Source: Phenylobacterium aquaticum (GTDB taxonomy: Bacteria > Pseudomonadota > Alphaproteobacteria > Caulobacterales > Caulobacteraceae). Taken from it: a stretch of DNA of 28,683 bases. The stretch is taken from the NCBI RefSeq assembly GCF_947378715.1, contig NZ_CANCLE010000033.1:1-28683 (forward strand), given 5' to 3'. Of this stretch, positions 7,601 to 15,458 are shown piece by piece. The first letter of the stretch is position 1. Each line of letters begins with the position of its first letter. Below the pieces are notes generated by a model, which searched no databases, was not told where the DNA came from, and saw only the letters and a program-made list of their open reading frames with translations. The translations under genes and the position numbers were made by a program.

Positions 7601-8808
7601 GCCGGTTCGACCTCGTCGATGAAGGTTTGCGCGCTCGCGCAGTACCAGTCGACGAAGCGGATCAACAGGGCCTCGGCGTCGGGGGAATAGGGACCCGGCT
7701 GGTAGCCCAGGGAATTGACGCCGCGCTGGTTGTTCTCGGCCAGGTCGCGGTCCTGGAGATTGGTCTTCTCCCAGAGCGCGGTGAGGCGCTCCAGATCGTA
7801 GTCGACGCCCTCGACCGCGTCCTTGTGGACCAGCCACTTGGCGGTCACGACGGTCTCATGCGGGCCGGTGGGCATGCAGGTGAAGATGAAGACGAAGTCG
7901 CCGGTGGCATGGCAGAAATTGTTCGGCTCCAGCGCCCAGCGCAGGGAGCCGATGTCGCCGTCGCCGGTCTCGCACATCAGCCTGTCGACCGAGCGCTGGC
8001 CGTCCAGGGTCATGGACACGCAGCCCTCATTGAGCGGGAAGCGCACCGCCTGCCACCAGTCGCCCTCGACCTCGTCGGAGGGCAGGCCGAGCGCCCTCAT
8101 GCGGGCGTAGAAGGCGTCGGCGTGCTGGTCCGCGCCATAGTCGAAATGGGCGGAGGCCCCGGTCGGGAAGGTGACCGACAACTCCGGGTGCGCGCCGGGA
8201 CAATGGTAGCACTCCCGCGCGTTCTCCATGACCAGCTTCCAGTTGGCCTTCTCGACCAGGGTGCTGGTGTGGGCGAGCTTGGCGTTGGCCAGGTCGTGGG
8301 GCGCCAGCAGCGGCGCGAAGGCCGCGCGGAAAGGGGCGAAGTCCGGCGGGTCGTCGGCCAGGCAGATATAGATGATCCCGGCCAGGGTCTCGATGGCGAT
8401 CGGCTTCAGAGCATAGTCCGAGACGTCAAAATCGTCGGGCATGCGGCCGGCATGGACCAGCTCGCCGGACAGCTCATAGGTCCAGCGGTGATAGGGGCAG
8501 ACCAGGCGCGCGGTCGTTCCGTGGCCGGAGCAGACGGGGGCGCCGCGATGGCGGCAGGAATTGTGGAAGGCGCGCAGGGTCCCCGTGCGGTCGCGCAACA
8601 CCAGCACCGGCCATTGGCCGACTTCGAGGGTCAGGTAGCTGCCGGGCTTGGGAAGTTCGACCTCGGCGCCGACCAGCAGCCAGGTGCGGGCGAAGATCGC
8701 CTTCATGTCGAAGTCATGGACGGCCGGGTCGTTATAGAGCCCCTGCGGCAGACTGTGGCCGGGTCGACGGGCCGCCAACATGCTTCTGATGGCGCTCAGA
8801 TCGCTCAT
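7597..8808 (-). CDS. Rieske non-heme iron oxygenase alpha subunit, betaine-demethylase (GbcA/stachydrine demethylase) type
   Basis: A 403-residue oxygenase. The Rieske cluster ligands are CRH (85-87) and CPYH (104-107). The mononuclear iron site is in MENARECYHCPGAHPEL (H202, H207). The C-terminal part LAENNQRGVNSLGYQPGPYS followed by FVDWY is characteristic of the quaternary-ammonium demethylase branch (glycine betaine monooxygenase, stachydrine demethylase, carnitine oxygenase). Known members use O2 and electrons from a separate reductase to remove a methyl group as formaldehyde or to cleave a C-N bond. The start is ATG at 8808 with AGGAGGG just upstream; a longer open frame to 8862 lacks such a site. 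It is the first gene of the operon and faces the LysR gene. No reductase gene lies in the visible part. Confidence 0.9.
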   Translation of the reverse strand: MSDLSAIRSMLAARRPGHSLPQGLYNDPAVHDFDMKAIFARTWLLVGAEVELPKPGSYLTLEVGQWPVLVLRDRTGTLRAFHNSCRHRGAPVCSGHGTTARLVCPYHRWTYELSGELVHAGRMPDDFDVSDYALKPIAIETLAGIIYICLADDPPDFAPFRAAFAPLLAPHDLANAKLAHTSTLVEKANWKLVMENARECYHCPGAHPELSVTFPTGASAHFDYGADQHADAFYARMRALGLPSDEVEGDWWQAVRFPLNEGCVSMTLDGQRSVDRLMCETGDGDIGSLRWALEPNNFCHATGDFVFIFTCMPTGPHETVVTAKWLVHKDAVEGVDYDLERLTALWEKTNLQDRDLAENNQRGVNSLGYQPGPYSPDAEALLIRFVDWYCASAQTFIDEVEPA

Positions 8809-8967
8809 AAACCCTCCTGTCCGAGCGTCGAAAGATGCCACGAAGCGACAGTCGCGCCGCATCGCATTTCCTCATACGGGCATTCCATAATCTGCCCCTT
8901 CTCGCGAGGCCTCGCGGGCGCCAAGGTCAGCCGTTCCGGAAACGGAGCGATTGCTGGCGGAGGACGC
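8809..8967. promoter_or_regulatory. Divergent promoter region between Rieske operon and LysR gene
   Basis: This 159-bp gap must contain the promoters for the operon (minus) and the LysR gene (plus). It holds a perfect 14-bp palindrome CGCGAGGCCTCGCG (8903-8916) and an interrupted palindrome CCGTT-CCGGA-AACGG (8931-8945). The second has the general shape of LysR-type operator sites and sits 22 bp before the LysR start. No confident -35/-10 pair could be assigned by eye. Confidence 0.6.
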
Positions 8968-9927
8968 ATGCCAAGCGACACGAAGGCCACGCCGATCAAC
9001 CGGCGCTGGCTGCCCCTGAACGCCCTGCGCGCCTTCGACGCGGTGGGCCAGAACCTCAGCTTCACGGCCGGCGCCCAGGCGCTGCACGTGTCGCAGAGCG
9101 CATTGAGCCGCCACGTCATCAGCCTGGAGGACCTGCTGGGTCGCCAGTTGCTGGACCGGCGGCCGCATCGCCTGGCCCTGACCGAAGCCGGCGCGGCGCT
9201 GTTGCCGGTGGTGCGCAAATCCTTCGACCGGCTGGAGCAGGCGCTGAACGCGGTGCGCAGCGGCGACACCGGCGGCCGGACCCTGCGGGTGCACATGCCG
9301 CCGTCGCTGCTGCAGCAGATGGCCCTGCCCATGCTGCGCGATTTCCGCCGCGAGTTTCCCGACGTGCTGCTGGATGTCTCCTCCAGCCATGTGACCGGCC
9401 TGCCGCGCGAGGATCTGGACGTCGCCATCGTCTATGACCGGCCGTCGGTCGACGACCGGGTCACCGACTTGCTGTGGATGGTGCGGGTCTCGCCGGTCTG
9501 TTCGCCGGAGGTGGCGGCCCAGATCGAGGGGCGAGGCATCGCCGCCTTCCTGGCCGCCAATGAGCTGCTGCATGTCAAGCTGGAGAGCGAGCCGCGCGGC
9601 CTCTTGTGGGGCATGTTCGCCCGCCAGTTCGGCCTGGAGGTCGACACCGACCGGGGCCTGGCCTTCGACACCGCCATATCGGCTGTCCACTACGCCATGT
9701 CCGGCGGCGGGGTGGCCCTGGCCGACATCGACATGTTCGCCCAGGAGATCGCCGACGGAAAACTGGTGCGGCCCTTCGAGACGATGATGGAGGACGGCTA
9801 CGGCTATTATCTGAAGTTCCACGCCGAGGACCTGGGCGACCCGGCGATCGCCCTGTTCAGGAGCTGGGTGCTCGGCCGGTTCGCGGCGGCGACCGGGCGG
9901 GCGGTGGCGGAGATGCTGGATATCTGA
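8968..9927 (+). CDS. LysR-type transcriptional regulator (GcvA-like)
   Basis: A 319-residue regulator. The N-terminal winged helix-turn-helix is clear (LNALRAFDAVGQNLSFTAGA, then LHVSQSALSRHVISLEDLLG, about 15-65), followed by a periplasmic-binding-like effector domain (LRVHMPPSLLQQMALPMLRDF onward). The wording of the HTH is that of the GcvA subgroup. The start is ATG at 8968 with GGAGG four bases upstream; the reading frame is open far upstream but that part is antisense to the Rieske gene. Divergent placement makes it the probable regulator of the Rieske-to-E2 operon, responding to the pathway substrate or an intermediate (inference). Confidence 0.92.
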   Translation: MPSDTKATPINRRWLPLNALRAFDAVGQNLSFTAGAQALHVSQSALSRHVISLEDLLGRQLLDRRPHRLALTEAGAALLPVVRKSFDRLEQALNAVRSGDTGGRTLRVHMPPSLLQQMALPMLRDFRREFPDVLLDVSSSHVTGLPREDLDVAIVYDRPSVDDRVTDLLWMVRVSPVCSPEVAAQIEGRGIAAFLAANELLHVKLESEPRGLLWGMFARQFGLEVDTDRGLAFDTAISAVHYAMSGGGVALADIDMFAQEIADGKLVRPFETMMEDGYGYYLKFHAEDLGDPAIALFRSWVLGRFAAATGRAVAEMLDI

Positions 9928-9954
9928 GGGGAGCTAGGAGGGTGGCGAACTGTC

Positions 9955-10215
9955 CTAGCGATGGGTCGGCAAGGGGGCTTGCGACCGAACGCAGAAGCCC
10001 CCGCCTTTGGGGCCCGCGCCAACACAGCCCCATCCCGGACCAAATCCCAGGGCTGTCGAACGCTTAAGAGTACGCGGCACTGCCCAGATCATAAAACTGA
10101 ACAAAAACGGCAAGAAGGCCACGACAGCCAGCCCTTCCAAGAACCTAAGCATTTTGCTTTGGAGTTCTTCCGCACCTGGACTGGCATCATCATCGAACGC
10201 AAAGCGGGGTCTCAT
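9955..10215 (-). CDS. Possible small membrane protein, unknown function
   Basis: An 86-residue reading frame starting ATG at 10215 (a TTG at 10218 is also possible). It is in the part of the 9928-10500 gap that is less GC-rich than the genes around it. It has an acidic start (FAFDDDASPGAEELQS), one strong hydrophobic segment (LEGLAVVAFLPFLFSFMIWA, about 28-47), then basic PRTLKR and a Gly/Cys-rich tail. This is the look of a real single-pass inner-membrane protein rather than a shadow frame, but no clear ribosome site is seen and no family is recognised. It converges on the LysR gene with a 27-bp gap. Confidence 0.45.
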   Translation of the reverse strand: MRPRFAFDDDASPGAEELQSKMLRFLEGLAVVAFLPFLFSFMIWAVPRTLKRSTALGFGPGWGCVGAGPKGGGFCVRSQAPLPTHR

Positions 10216-10329
10216 CAAGTCAGAACCGCCGTACCGGGAGTAGTGTCACCGCCAAAGTCCGCCGAGGACAGACTGGCCGGAGACTCCCTTGAGTCCCGAC
10301 CCTCCATTTGATCAGCGGCGATGGAAACG
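10216..10329. other. Part of the 9928-10500 gap with no recognised feature
   Basis: The gap from 9928 to 10500 consists of the possible 86-aa frame (9955-10215), this stretch, a MITE-like repeat (10330-10470) and the 3' edge of the DUF4386 gene. Nothing recognisable was found in this stretch; it could carry the promoter for the small frame. Confidence 0.4.
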
Positions 10330-10470
10330 TGCCCTCGCCCCGCTTGCGGGGAGAGGGTTGGGTGAGGGGTCCTTGCTGAGGCGCCGCGCCGGCTGAATCG
10401 ACGCAAGACGCTCCGCTTCGCGGCGCGCGCCTCACCCTGCCCTCTCCCCATTTCATGGGGCGAGGGTTCC
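10330..10470. repeat. MITE-like palindromic repeat element
   Basis: A roughly 135-bp element with perfect 10-bp terminal inverted repeats CCCTCGCCCC (10332-10341) and GGGGCGAGGG (10457-10466). Nested inside, the 20 bases at 10348-10367 pair with 10430-10449 at 18 of 20 positions. Each end also folds on itself (10332-10357 and 10440-10466). The centre is GC-rich without a reading frame of note. It lies just past the stop of the DUF4386 gene. Confidence 0.75.
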
Positions 10471-10500
10471 TAGGTTGCTCTCCTGCTGGGGAAGCTGGCC

Positions 10501-11214
10501 TCAAGCCTCGCGCCAGCGGGCCGGATTGACGCCGGCGATCAGCAGCCAGAGCGCCAGGCTGGATTCAGCCACGAAGCCGGGCAGCAGGGTCCAGGGGAAC
10601 AGGCGGGCGGCGAGGCTGGGCGCCAAGAAGCCGATGAAGCTGTTGGCGATGTAGCAGGCGCCGGCGACGGCCAGGGCCGCGCCCAGCAGCCTGGGCAAAT
10701 AGGTCGAGCGGGCGATCAGCAGACCGACCAGGACCAGGTGGACGCCGAACAGCACCAGGGCCACGTCGAAGCCGGCCGCGTGCAGGCGGAGGGAATAGCT
10801 CACCAGGGACTGGATCTGCGCCGCCTCGATTGCGGACTTGCTGGCGAAATCGCCGAGCAGCAGCAGGGGCGCCACCAGGAAGGCCGCGCTGGCCGCCATG
10901 GCCGCCGCATAGGCCAGTCTGAAGGCGGCGGCGGTGAGCGACGCGGTGCGGTTCACCGGCGCGAGCAGGACGAAGAGCAGGGCGGCGACGGCGACATCGC
11001 ACAGGGTGGTCGAGACATTGGCCGCCACGCCCCAGCGCCAAAGCCCTTCTGACGCGGCGATGTTCCGGACCGTGGCGGCGGGGTCGCCGGAAACGATCAG
11101 CCGGCTTCGCACGAACGCCTCGGAGAACATCGCGGCCACGATGATGTAGAGGTAGAGAAGCCCGGTCAGCCGCGCGAGCGCGCGCGGTGAAGGTCTTTCA
11201 GCCAGGTCCGCCAT
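10501..11214 (-). CDS. DUF4386 family integral membrane protein
   Basis: A 237-residue protein with about six hydrophobic helices and no obvious catalytic motif. Typical DUF4386 wording is visible: LARLTGLLYLYIIVAAMFSE near the start, then RSRLIVSGDPAATVRNI, FRLAYAAAMAAS, GDFASKSAIEAAQIQSLV and a final helix WLLIAGVN. The function of the family is unknown. The start is ATG at 11214 with only a weak purine stretch upstream. It lies 94 bp downstream of the exported hydrolase on the same strand and could be co-transcribed with it, but nothing links their roles. Confidence 0.85.
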   Translation of the reverse strand: MADLAERPSPRALARLTGLLYLYIIVAAMFSEAFVRSRLIVSGDPAATVRNIAASEGLWRWGVAANVSTTLCDVAVAALLFVLLAPVNRTASLTAAAFRLAYAAAMAASAAFLVAPLLLLGDFASKSAIEAAQIQSLVSYSLRLHAAGFDVALVLFGVHLVLVGLLIARSTYLPRLLGAALAVAGACYIANSFIGFLAPSLAARLFPWTLLPGFVAESSLALWLLIAGVNPARWREA

Positions 11215-11308
11215 CTTCGCCCCCGCGACCGTCTCGGCAAGGCGCTCGCCCTGCCCGCTGGCAGCCTAGGATGGAAGCGGCGCGATGCCGCCTGAATTAA
11301 AGTTCATG

Positions 11309-12658
11309 TCAGGGCGCGGGCGGCAGGTGGTGCAGTTCCAGGCCGAGGGCATGGTTCTTGGGGAAGCCTTTCCAGGTCGCGCCTAGGCCGCCGGGGCTGA
11401 AGGGGGCGTAGCCGGTCGGGCCGGGCGTGGGCCATTTGGCGTCGTTCGACTGGACGGTGTCGGGGGTCAGATAGGCCAGACGGCTGGTGTCGCCCTTCAC
11501 ATAGGCGTCGAGGAAGGCGGTGATCATGTGCTGGTTGATGGCCATGACGCGGTCGTGGCGCCAGACCGGATCCTCGAACCAGTCCATGTCCCAGACCGCA
11601 CCGCGCATGGTCGGCGGGGCGCCGTTCATGCCGATGGCGTGGCCGCCGTTCTGGAAGACCAGCAGGTAGCGGTCGGCGTGGATCGCGCGCTCGAACACCG
11701 GCTTGATCCCGCCGGCGAAGCCCACAGTGCGGTCGCGGTCGCCGCCGATCACCAGCAAGGGCGCAGTGACGCCGGAGAGGCCGTCCTGGCCCCAGGCGTT
11801 GAAGCTGACCCCGGCCGGGGCGATGGCGACCACGGCCTTGACGTCCGGAATGTTGAGGGAGGCGGCCTTGGCGCCGCCTCGGGCGTAGGGGTTCATCACA
11901 CCGCCGGGCACGAGATTGACCGCGCCCTTGGGATCGAGGCCCGCGCCGGCGTCGGTGAGCACCCCATATCCGCCCATGGAATAGCCGATCAGCACGGTAT
12001 GGCTGGGGTCGGCGGCGGCGAGGCCGGGCGCCCCCGCCTTGGCGGCTGCGCGGGCCTGGGCGGCGACGAAGGCGATGTCGGGCGGCCGGCGCATCAGCGG
12101 GCCGGGGAAGCCCGCCGCGTCCCCGAAGTCCGGATCGCGGTGACGGGGGGCGACCACCACATAGCCCTTGGAGGCCAGGTTCTCAGCGAGCCAGCTCATG
12201 CCGGCGGTGGCGCCGCCATAGCCGTGGGAAAGGATGACGAGGGGAAAGGCGCCCGCCACCTCGGGGGCGTCGCGGACGGCGATCCCCGGCACAGTGAAGC
12301 CGACCGGCGGCCGGGGCGGCTCGGCCGCCAGGGCGTCGGCATAGACGACGGGCTTGGAGTGGGGTCGGGGCCTGGCCGGGTACCAGATCTCGACCGTGAG
12401 CTGGCGGGCGATGAGTGGGACCGAGCCCTTGGCCTTGTCATAGGCCAGCACGTCGGGCTGGGCGGCTTGAGTCCAGGTCACGGTGCGCACGCCGACCGCG
12501 TGGGGACCGAGCCGGGCCAGTTCAGGCGCATCGACACCAGGGACGCTGGGCGGGGGTTCGGCCAGGGCCGGGGTCGCCAGGAACAGGAAGGCGGCGAAGA
12601 GGAGACCTGGGCGGGGCAAGGGGCGGCTCTCCACGTCGGCGCGGCGGGACCATATCAC
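11309..12658 (-). CDS. Exported alpha/beta hydrolase (dienelactone hydrolase/PAF-acetylhydrolase-like)
   Basis: A serine hydrolase with an N-terminal signal peptide (hydrophobic LLFAAFLFLATPALA, cleavage before EPPPS), so probably periplasmic. The oxyanion region is ILSHGYGGATAGMSWLAENL, the nucleophile elbow is GYSMGGYG, the acid is likely in VIGGDRDRTVG and the histidine in FQNGGHAIGMNG. Use of the GTG at 12658 (with AGGA three bases upstream) gives 449 aa; a second GTG at 12634 gives a more typical signal peptide and 441 aa. There is no in-frame ATG near the start. Substrate unknown; an ester of small or medium size is expected from the family. It is separated from the TonB receptor by the tandem palindromes. 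Confidence 0.85.
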   Translation of the reverse strand: MIWSRRADVESRPLPRPGLLFAAFLFLATPALAEPPPSVPGVDAPELARLGPHAVGVRTVTWTQAAQPDVLAYDKAKGSVPLIARQLTVEIWYPARPRPHSKPVVYADALAAEPPRPPVGFTVPGIAVRDAPEVAGAFPLVILSHGYGGATAGMSWLAENLASKGYVVVAPRHRDPDFGDAAGFPGPLMRRPPDIAFVAAQARAAAKAGAPGLAAADPSHTVLIGYSMGGYGVLTDAGAGLDPKGAVNLVPGGVMNPYARGGAKAASLNIPDVKAVVAIAPAGVSFNAWGQDGLSGVTAPLLVIGGDRDRTVGFAGGIKPVFERAIHADRYLLVFQNGGHAIGMNGAPPTMRGAVWDMDWFEDPVWRHDRVMAINQHMITAFLDAYVKGDTSRLAYLTPDTVQSNDAKWPTPGPTGYAPFSPGGLGATWKGFPKNHALGLELHHLPPAP

Positions 12659-12740
12659 ACTTCCTTCCTCGCGGACGGCGCGGGAGAAGGGCCTGGAATG
12701 GAGTGGGCGGAGCGCCTTTCGACGCCCCAGGCCCCGACAG

Positions 12741-12822
12741 AAAGGGAGTGAGCGCGGTGTTCGAGAACACCGCGAGCCCCTCTTAAAAGGGAGTGGACGC
12801 GGTGTTCGAGAACACCGCGTCC
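12741..12822. repeat. Tandem pair of palindromic units, possible terminator for the TonB receptor gene
   Basis: Two copies of a 34-bp unit at 12741-12774 and 12786-12819 are identical at 32 of 34 positions, with a 45-bp period. Each unit is AAAGGGAGTG followed by a perfect hairpin with arms ending GCGGTGTTC and a 2-nt centre. The hairpin of copy 1 is 10 bp (12753-12774) and of copy 2 is 13 bp (12795-12822). Read on the minus strand, each hairpin is followed by ACTCCCTTT, so they could act as serial transcription terminators just after the TonB receptor stop. Confidence 0.75.
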
Positions 12823-12852
12823 GGGGGATTCTAGCCTAGCTCTCGGGTCGGA

Positions 12853-15309
12853 CTAGAAGGTGGCCTTCAGGCGCACGCCGATCGTCCGGGGACGGGCGTA
12901 GGTGTAGCGGTCGCCCGCCTGATAGATCTTGTAATAGGTGGCCCGGCCGACGCCGGTGACCTTGGCGCCATCGGTCAGGTTGTTGCCGTAGATGCCGATC
13001 TCGTAGCGCCCGATGTCATAGGCGAGCGAGGCGCTGACGTTCTCTGACGACGGGATGATCGCGAAGGTGCCGCTGGCCCCGGTCTTGGTCAGGACGCCGT
13101 TCTTGATGGTGGTCGCGGAGCTGTCGAAGGTGGTCTGCTCCTCGCCACGATACTGGTAGCTGGCCTGGGCGTGCAGGGTCCCGTCGCCGACCGGCCGGTC
13201 GAAGAAGAAGGCCGCCGTGGCGGTCCACTTGGGGAAGTAGGGCGTGCGGTCGCCGTCGAAGGCGCCGACATTGGGGATGTTCCCGTTGGCCTTGGAGTCG
13301 TTGTAGCCGGTGCTGCCCGAGAAGGTCAGTTCCGGCGTGATCTTGAAGGAGGATTCGAGCTCCAGGCCCTTGCTGGTGATCGCGCCCTTGTTGGACGTGA
13401 AGAAGTACGAGCAGTTCAGCAGCAGGCGGGTCTGGACGTCCTGCCAGTCGACGTAATAGGCGTCGGCGTTCAGGGTCAGGCGGCCCCCGGCCAGCTTGGC
13501 CTTTTCACCGACCGCGTAGTTCCACAGGTGGTCGGGGCCGAAGGTGAGCGGGGCGGCGGAGTAGCCATAGGACGCCAGGTTTTGGGTGCACTGGCCGGCC
13601 ACGCCTGACGTGCCAAGCGGAACCGGCTGGTTGGCGCCGCCATAGCGGAAGCCCTTAGCGGCCTCGGCATAGACCATGAGGTCGTCATTGACGTGATAGG
13701 CGACATTGACCCGCGGGTTGAAGCCGTTGGACTTCTGCTTGGCGTTGAGGGTCAGGGGCACGTGGTCGATCACCCCGTAAACCCCGCCCTCGAACAGGTA
13801 GTATTTCTCAGAGAACGAAAACCAGCGCAGGCCAACGGTCAGGTCGAGCTTCTTGGTGACGTGCCAGGTGTCGTCGGTGAAGACGGCGAACTGATGCTCT
13901 TCCTGGTTCTGCAGGCCCGAGAAGATGTCGTCCGGATTGAAGGCGCCGTCGACGGTCTTGGAATTGTACTTTCCATTGGGCGTGTTGAATGGCCCATAGA
14001 AGTAATTCATGTAGGAGAGGGTGTCGAAGCCCGGGGTCGGGATGTCCTGGTAGAGATTGCGACGCTGCTGCTCGTAGAAGGCCCCGACGGTCCACTTGAT
14101 CGGGCCGTCGTTCTTGGAGACCAGCCGGATCTCCTGCATGTAGTCATGCACCTTGTTGGAGATCATGTACTTCTCGGCCGGGATTGAATTGGTCACGGCC
14201 TGGTTGTAGGTCGCCGGCTGCTTGAACAGCGGATAGGCGTTCGCGCTGGGGGTCAGGCCCGTGTAGTCCTGGAAGAAGTAGCCGATCTGCGGCTCGGGGC
14301 TGGCGTTGAAGCCGATCCGCCGCCAGGTGTAGGCGCTGGTGGAGACCAGATCGGCGAAGCCCAGATCATAGTCGAAATTGACCGAATACATCTGGAAGCT
14401 GTCGCGGGTGCCTTCCGGCGAATTGGTCGAGACCTTGTAGTCGCCCAGGCCGCTGAGGCCGGAGTTCAGGCCATAGGCGTGGCTCTGCTCGAAGGTGTAG
14501 CTGGCGTCCACGGTCAGCTTGTCGGTCGGGGTCCAACGGGCCGCGAACCGCGCCTGGGTGGTGCGGTTGAGGTTGGCGTCCTGCTTGTGGCGCAGGCCGA
14601 TATTGTCGATGAAGCCGCCGTCCTCGCCCTGATAGACCGTGGCGCGGATCGCCAGCTGGTCCTTGATGATCGGCATGTTGACCATGCCGCGGATGTTGTA
14701 GCTTTCGCCGCCATGCTCGGTGGTGGCGCCGCCCGCCTCCATCGACCCGAAGAAGCTCGAGGTGCTGGGCTTTGCGGTCACGAAGCGGATGGTGCCGGCC
14801 ATGGAGCCCGCGCCGTAGAGCGTGCCTTGCGGTCCGCGCAGGATTTCGACGTGGTCAAGATCATAGACCTTGAGGTCGGGGGTCTGGCCCTGCAGCGAGA
14901 TCGGGGTGTCGTCGAGATAGACGGCGACCAGGGAGCGGTCGGAGGTGTCGGAGCTGGCGTAGCCGCCGGTGGTCAGGCCGCGCATGTCGAACTTGTTGTA
15001 GCCCGGCGCGCCCTCGGTGATCGACAGCGACGGCGTGAACTTGGCGAGGTCGGAGAGATTGCCCTGGCCGGCCTTGGTGATCTGGTCGACGCTGACCGCC
15101 GAGATCGCCATGGCGACGTTCTGCAGGGACTCGGCGCCGGAGCGGTTGGCGGTGACCACCACCTCTTCAAGCTCGGTCCCGCTCTTGGCGTCCGCCGCCC
15201 AGGCCGAGCCGCAGCTCATGGCTGCGGCGCTGGCGCCGGAAGCGAGAAGAAGCGCCAGCTTGCGCACGCCTTGACCTTGGCGCAGCACGTTTCCATTCGA
15301 TAAGTTCAC
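12853..15309 (-). CDS. TonB-dependent outer-membrane receptor
   Basis: An 818-residue outer-membrane transporter powered by TonB. The signal peptide is KLALLLASGASAAAMSCGSA followed by WAADAK. The TonB box is ELEEVVVTANRS. The plug follows (ISAVSVDQITKAGQGNLSDL, DLDHVEILRGPQGTLYGAGS, GTIRFVTAKPS), and then a 22-strand-type barrel ending in an aromatic residue (RPRTIGVRLKATF). The start is taken as GTG at 15309, preceded by GAGGGGG; the frame is open further up to ATG 15492 but that part has no export signal at its front and includes a shared regulatory motif. The ligand cannot be told from sequence. Its neighbours (peptide-type ABC importer, exported hydrolases) suggest a peptide-like or modified nutrient. 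It lies 213 bp after the TPR-sulfotransferase. Confidence 0.92.
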   Translation of the reverse strand: MNLSNGNVLRQGQGVRKLALLLASGASAAAMSCGSAWAADAKSGTELEEVVVTANRSGAESLQNVAMAISAVSVDQITKAGQGNLSDLAKFTPSLSITEGAPGYNKFDMRGLTTGGYASSDTSDRSLVAVYLDDTPISLQGQTPDLKVYDLDHVEILRGPQGTLYGAGSMAGTIRFVTAKPSTSSFFGSMEAGGATTEHGGESYNIRGMVNMPIIKDQLAIRATVYQGEDGGFIDNIGLRHKQDANLNRTTQARFAARWTPTDKLTVDASYTFEQSHAYGLNSGLSGLGDYKVSTNSPEGTRDSFQMYSVNFDYDLGFADLVSTSAYTWRRIGFNASPEPQIGYFFQDYTGLTPSANAYPLFKQPATYNQAVTNSIPAEKYMISNKVHDYMQEIRLVSKNDGPIKWTVGAFYEQQRRNLYQDIPTPGFDTLSYMNYFYGPFNTPNGKYNSKTVDGAFNPDDIFSGLQNQEEHQFAVFTDDTWHVTKKLDLTVGLRWFSFSEKYYLFEGGVYGVIDHVPLTLNAKQKSNGFNPRVNVAYHVNDDLMVYAEAAKGFRYGGANQPVPLGTSGVAGQCTQNLASYGYSAAPLTFGPDHLWNYAVGEKAKLAGGRLTLNADAYYVDWQDVQTRLLLNCSYFFTSNKGAITSKGLELESSFKITPELTFSGSTGYNDSKANGNIPNVGAFDGDRTPYFPKWTATAAFFFDRPVGDGTLHAQASYQYRGEEQTTFDSSATTIKNGVLTKTGASGTFAIIPSSENVSASLAYDIGRYEIGIYGNNLTDGAKVTGVGRATYYKIYQAGDRYTYARPRTIGVRLKATF

Positions 15310-15458
15310 TTCAGTCCCCCTCGTTGACAATAGAACCCGTGCGTCTGACGCGGCGGGCGCAGCCATTATTTGTGTCGACTTGCGGGACGCTGCGTTTGAG
15401 GCGACCCGATACATAATTTCGTCATGCAGGTTCGCCCCCGGCTCCTTAACCGGGAAGC

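Noticed and set aside
7601..7837. 79-residue N-terminal extension of the PLP enzyme
   Set aside because: It overlaps the Rieske coding sequence, is Arg/Pro-rich without family resemblance, and ATG 7600 overlaps the Rieske stop as an ATGA junction.
7627..8967. Long in-frame extension upstream of the LysR gene
   Set aside because: It is antisense to the Rieske gene; a good ribosome site precedes ATG 8968 and the HTH starts soon after it.
12753..12774. Possible LexA (SOS) box because of GTTC/GAAC half-sites
   Set aside because: The alphaproteobacterial LexA site is a direct repeat GTTC-N7-GTTC; this is an inverted repeat located after a stop codon.
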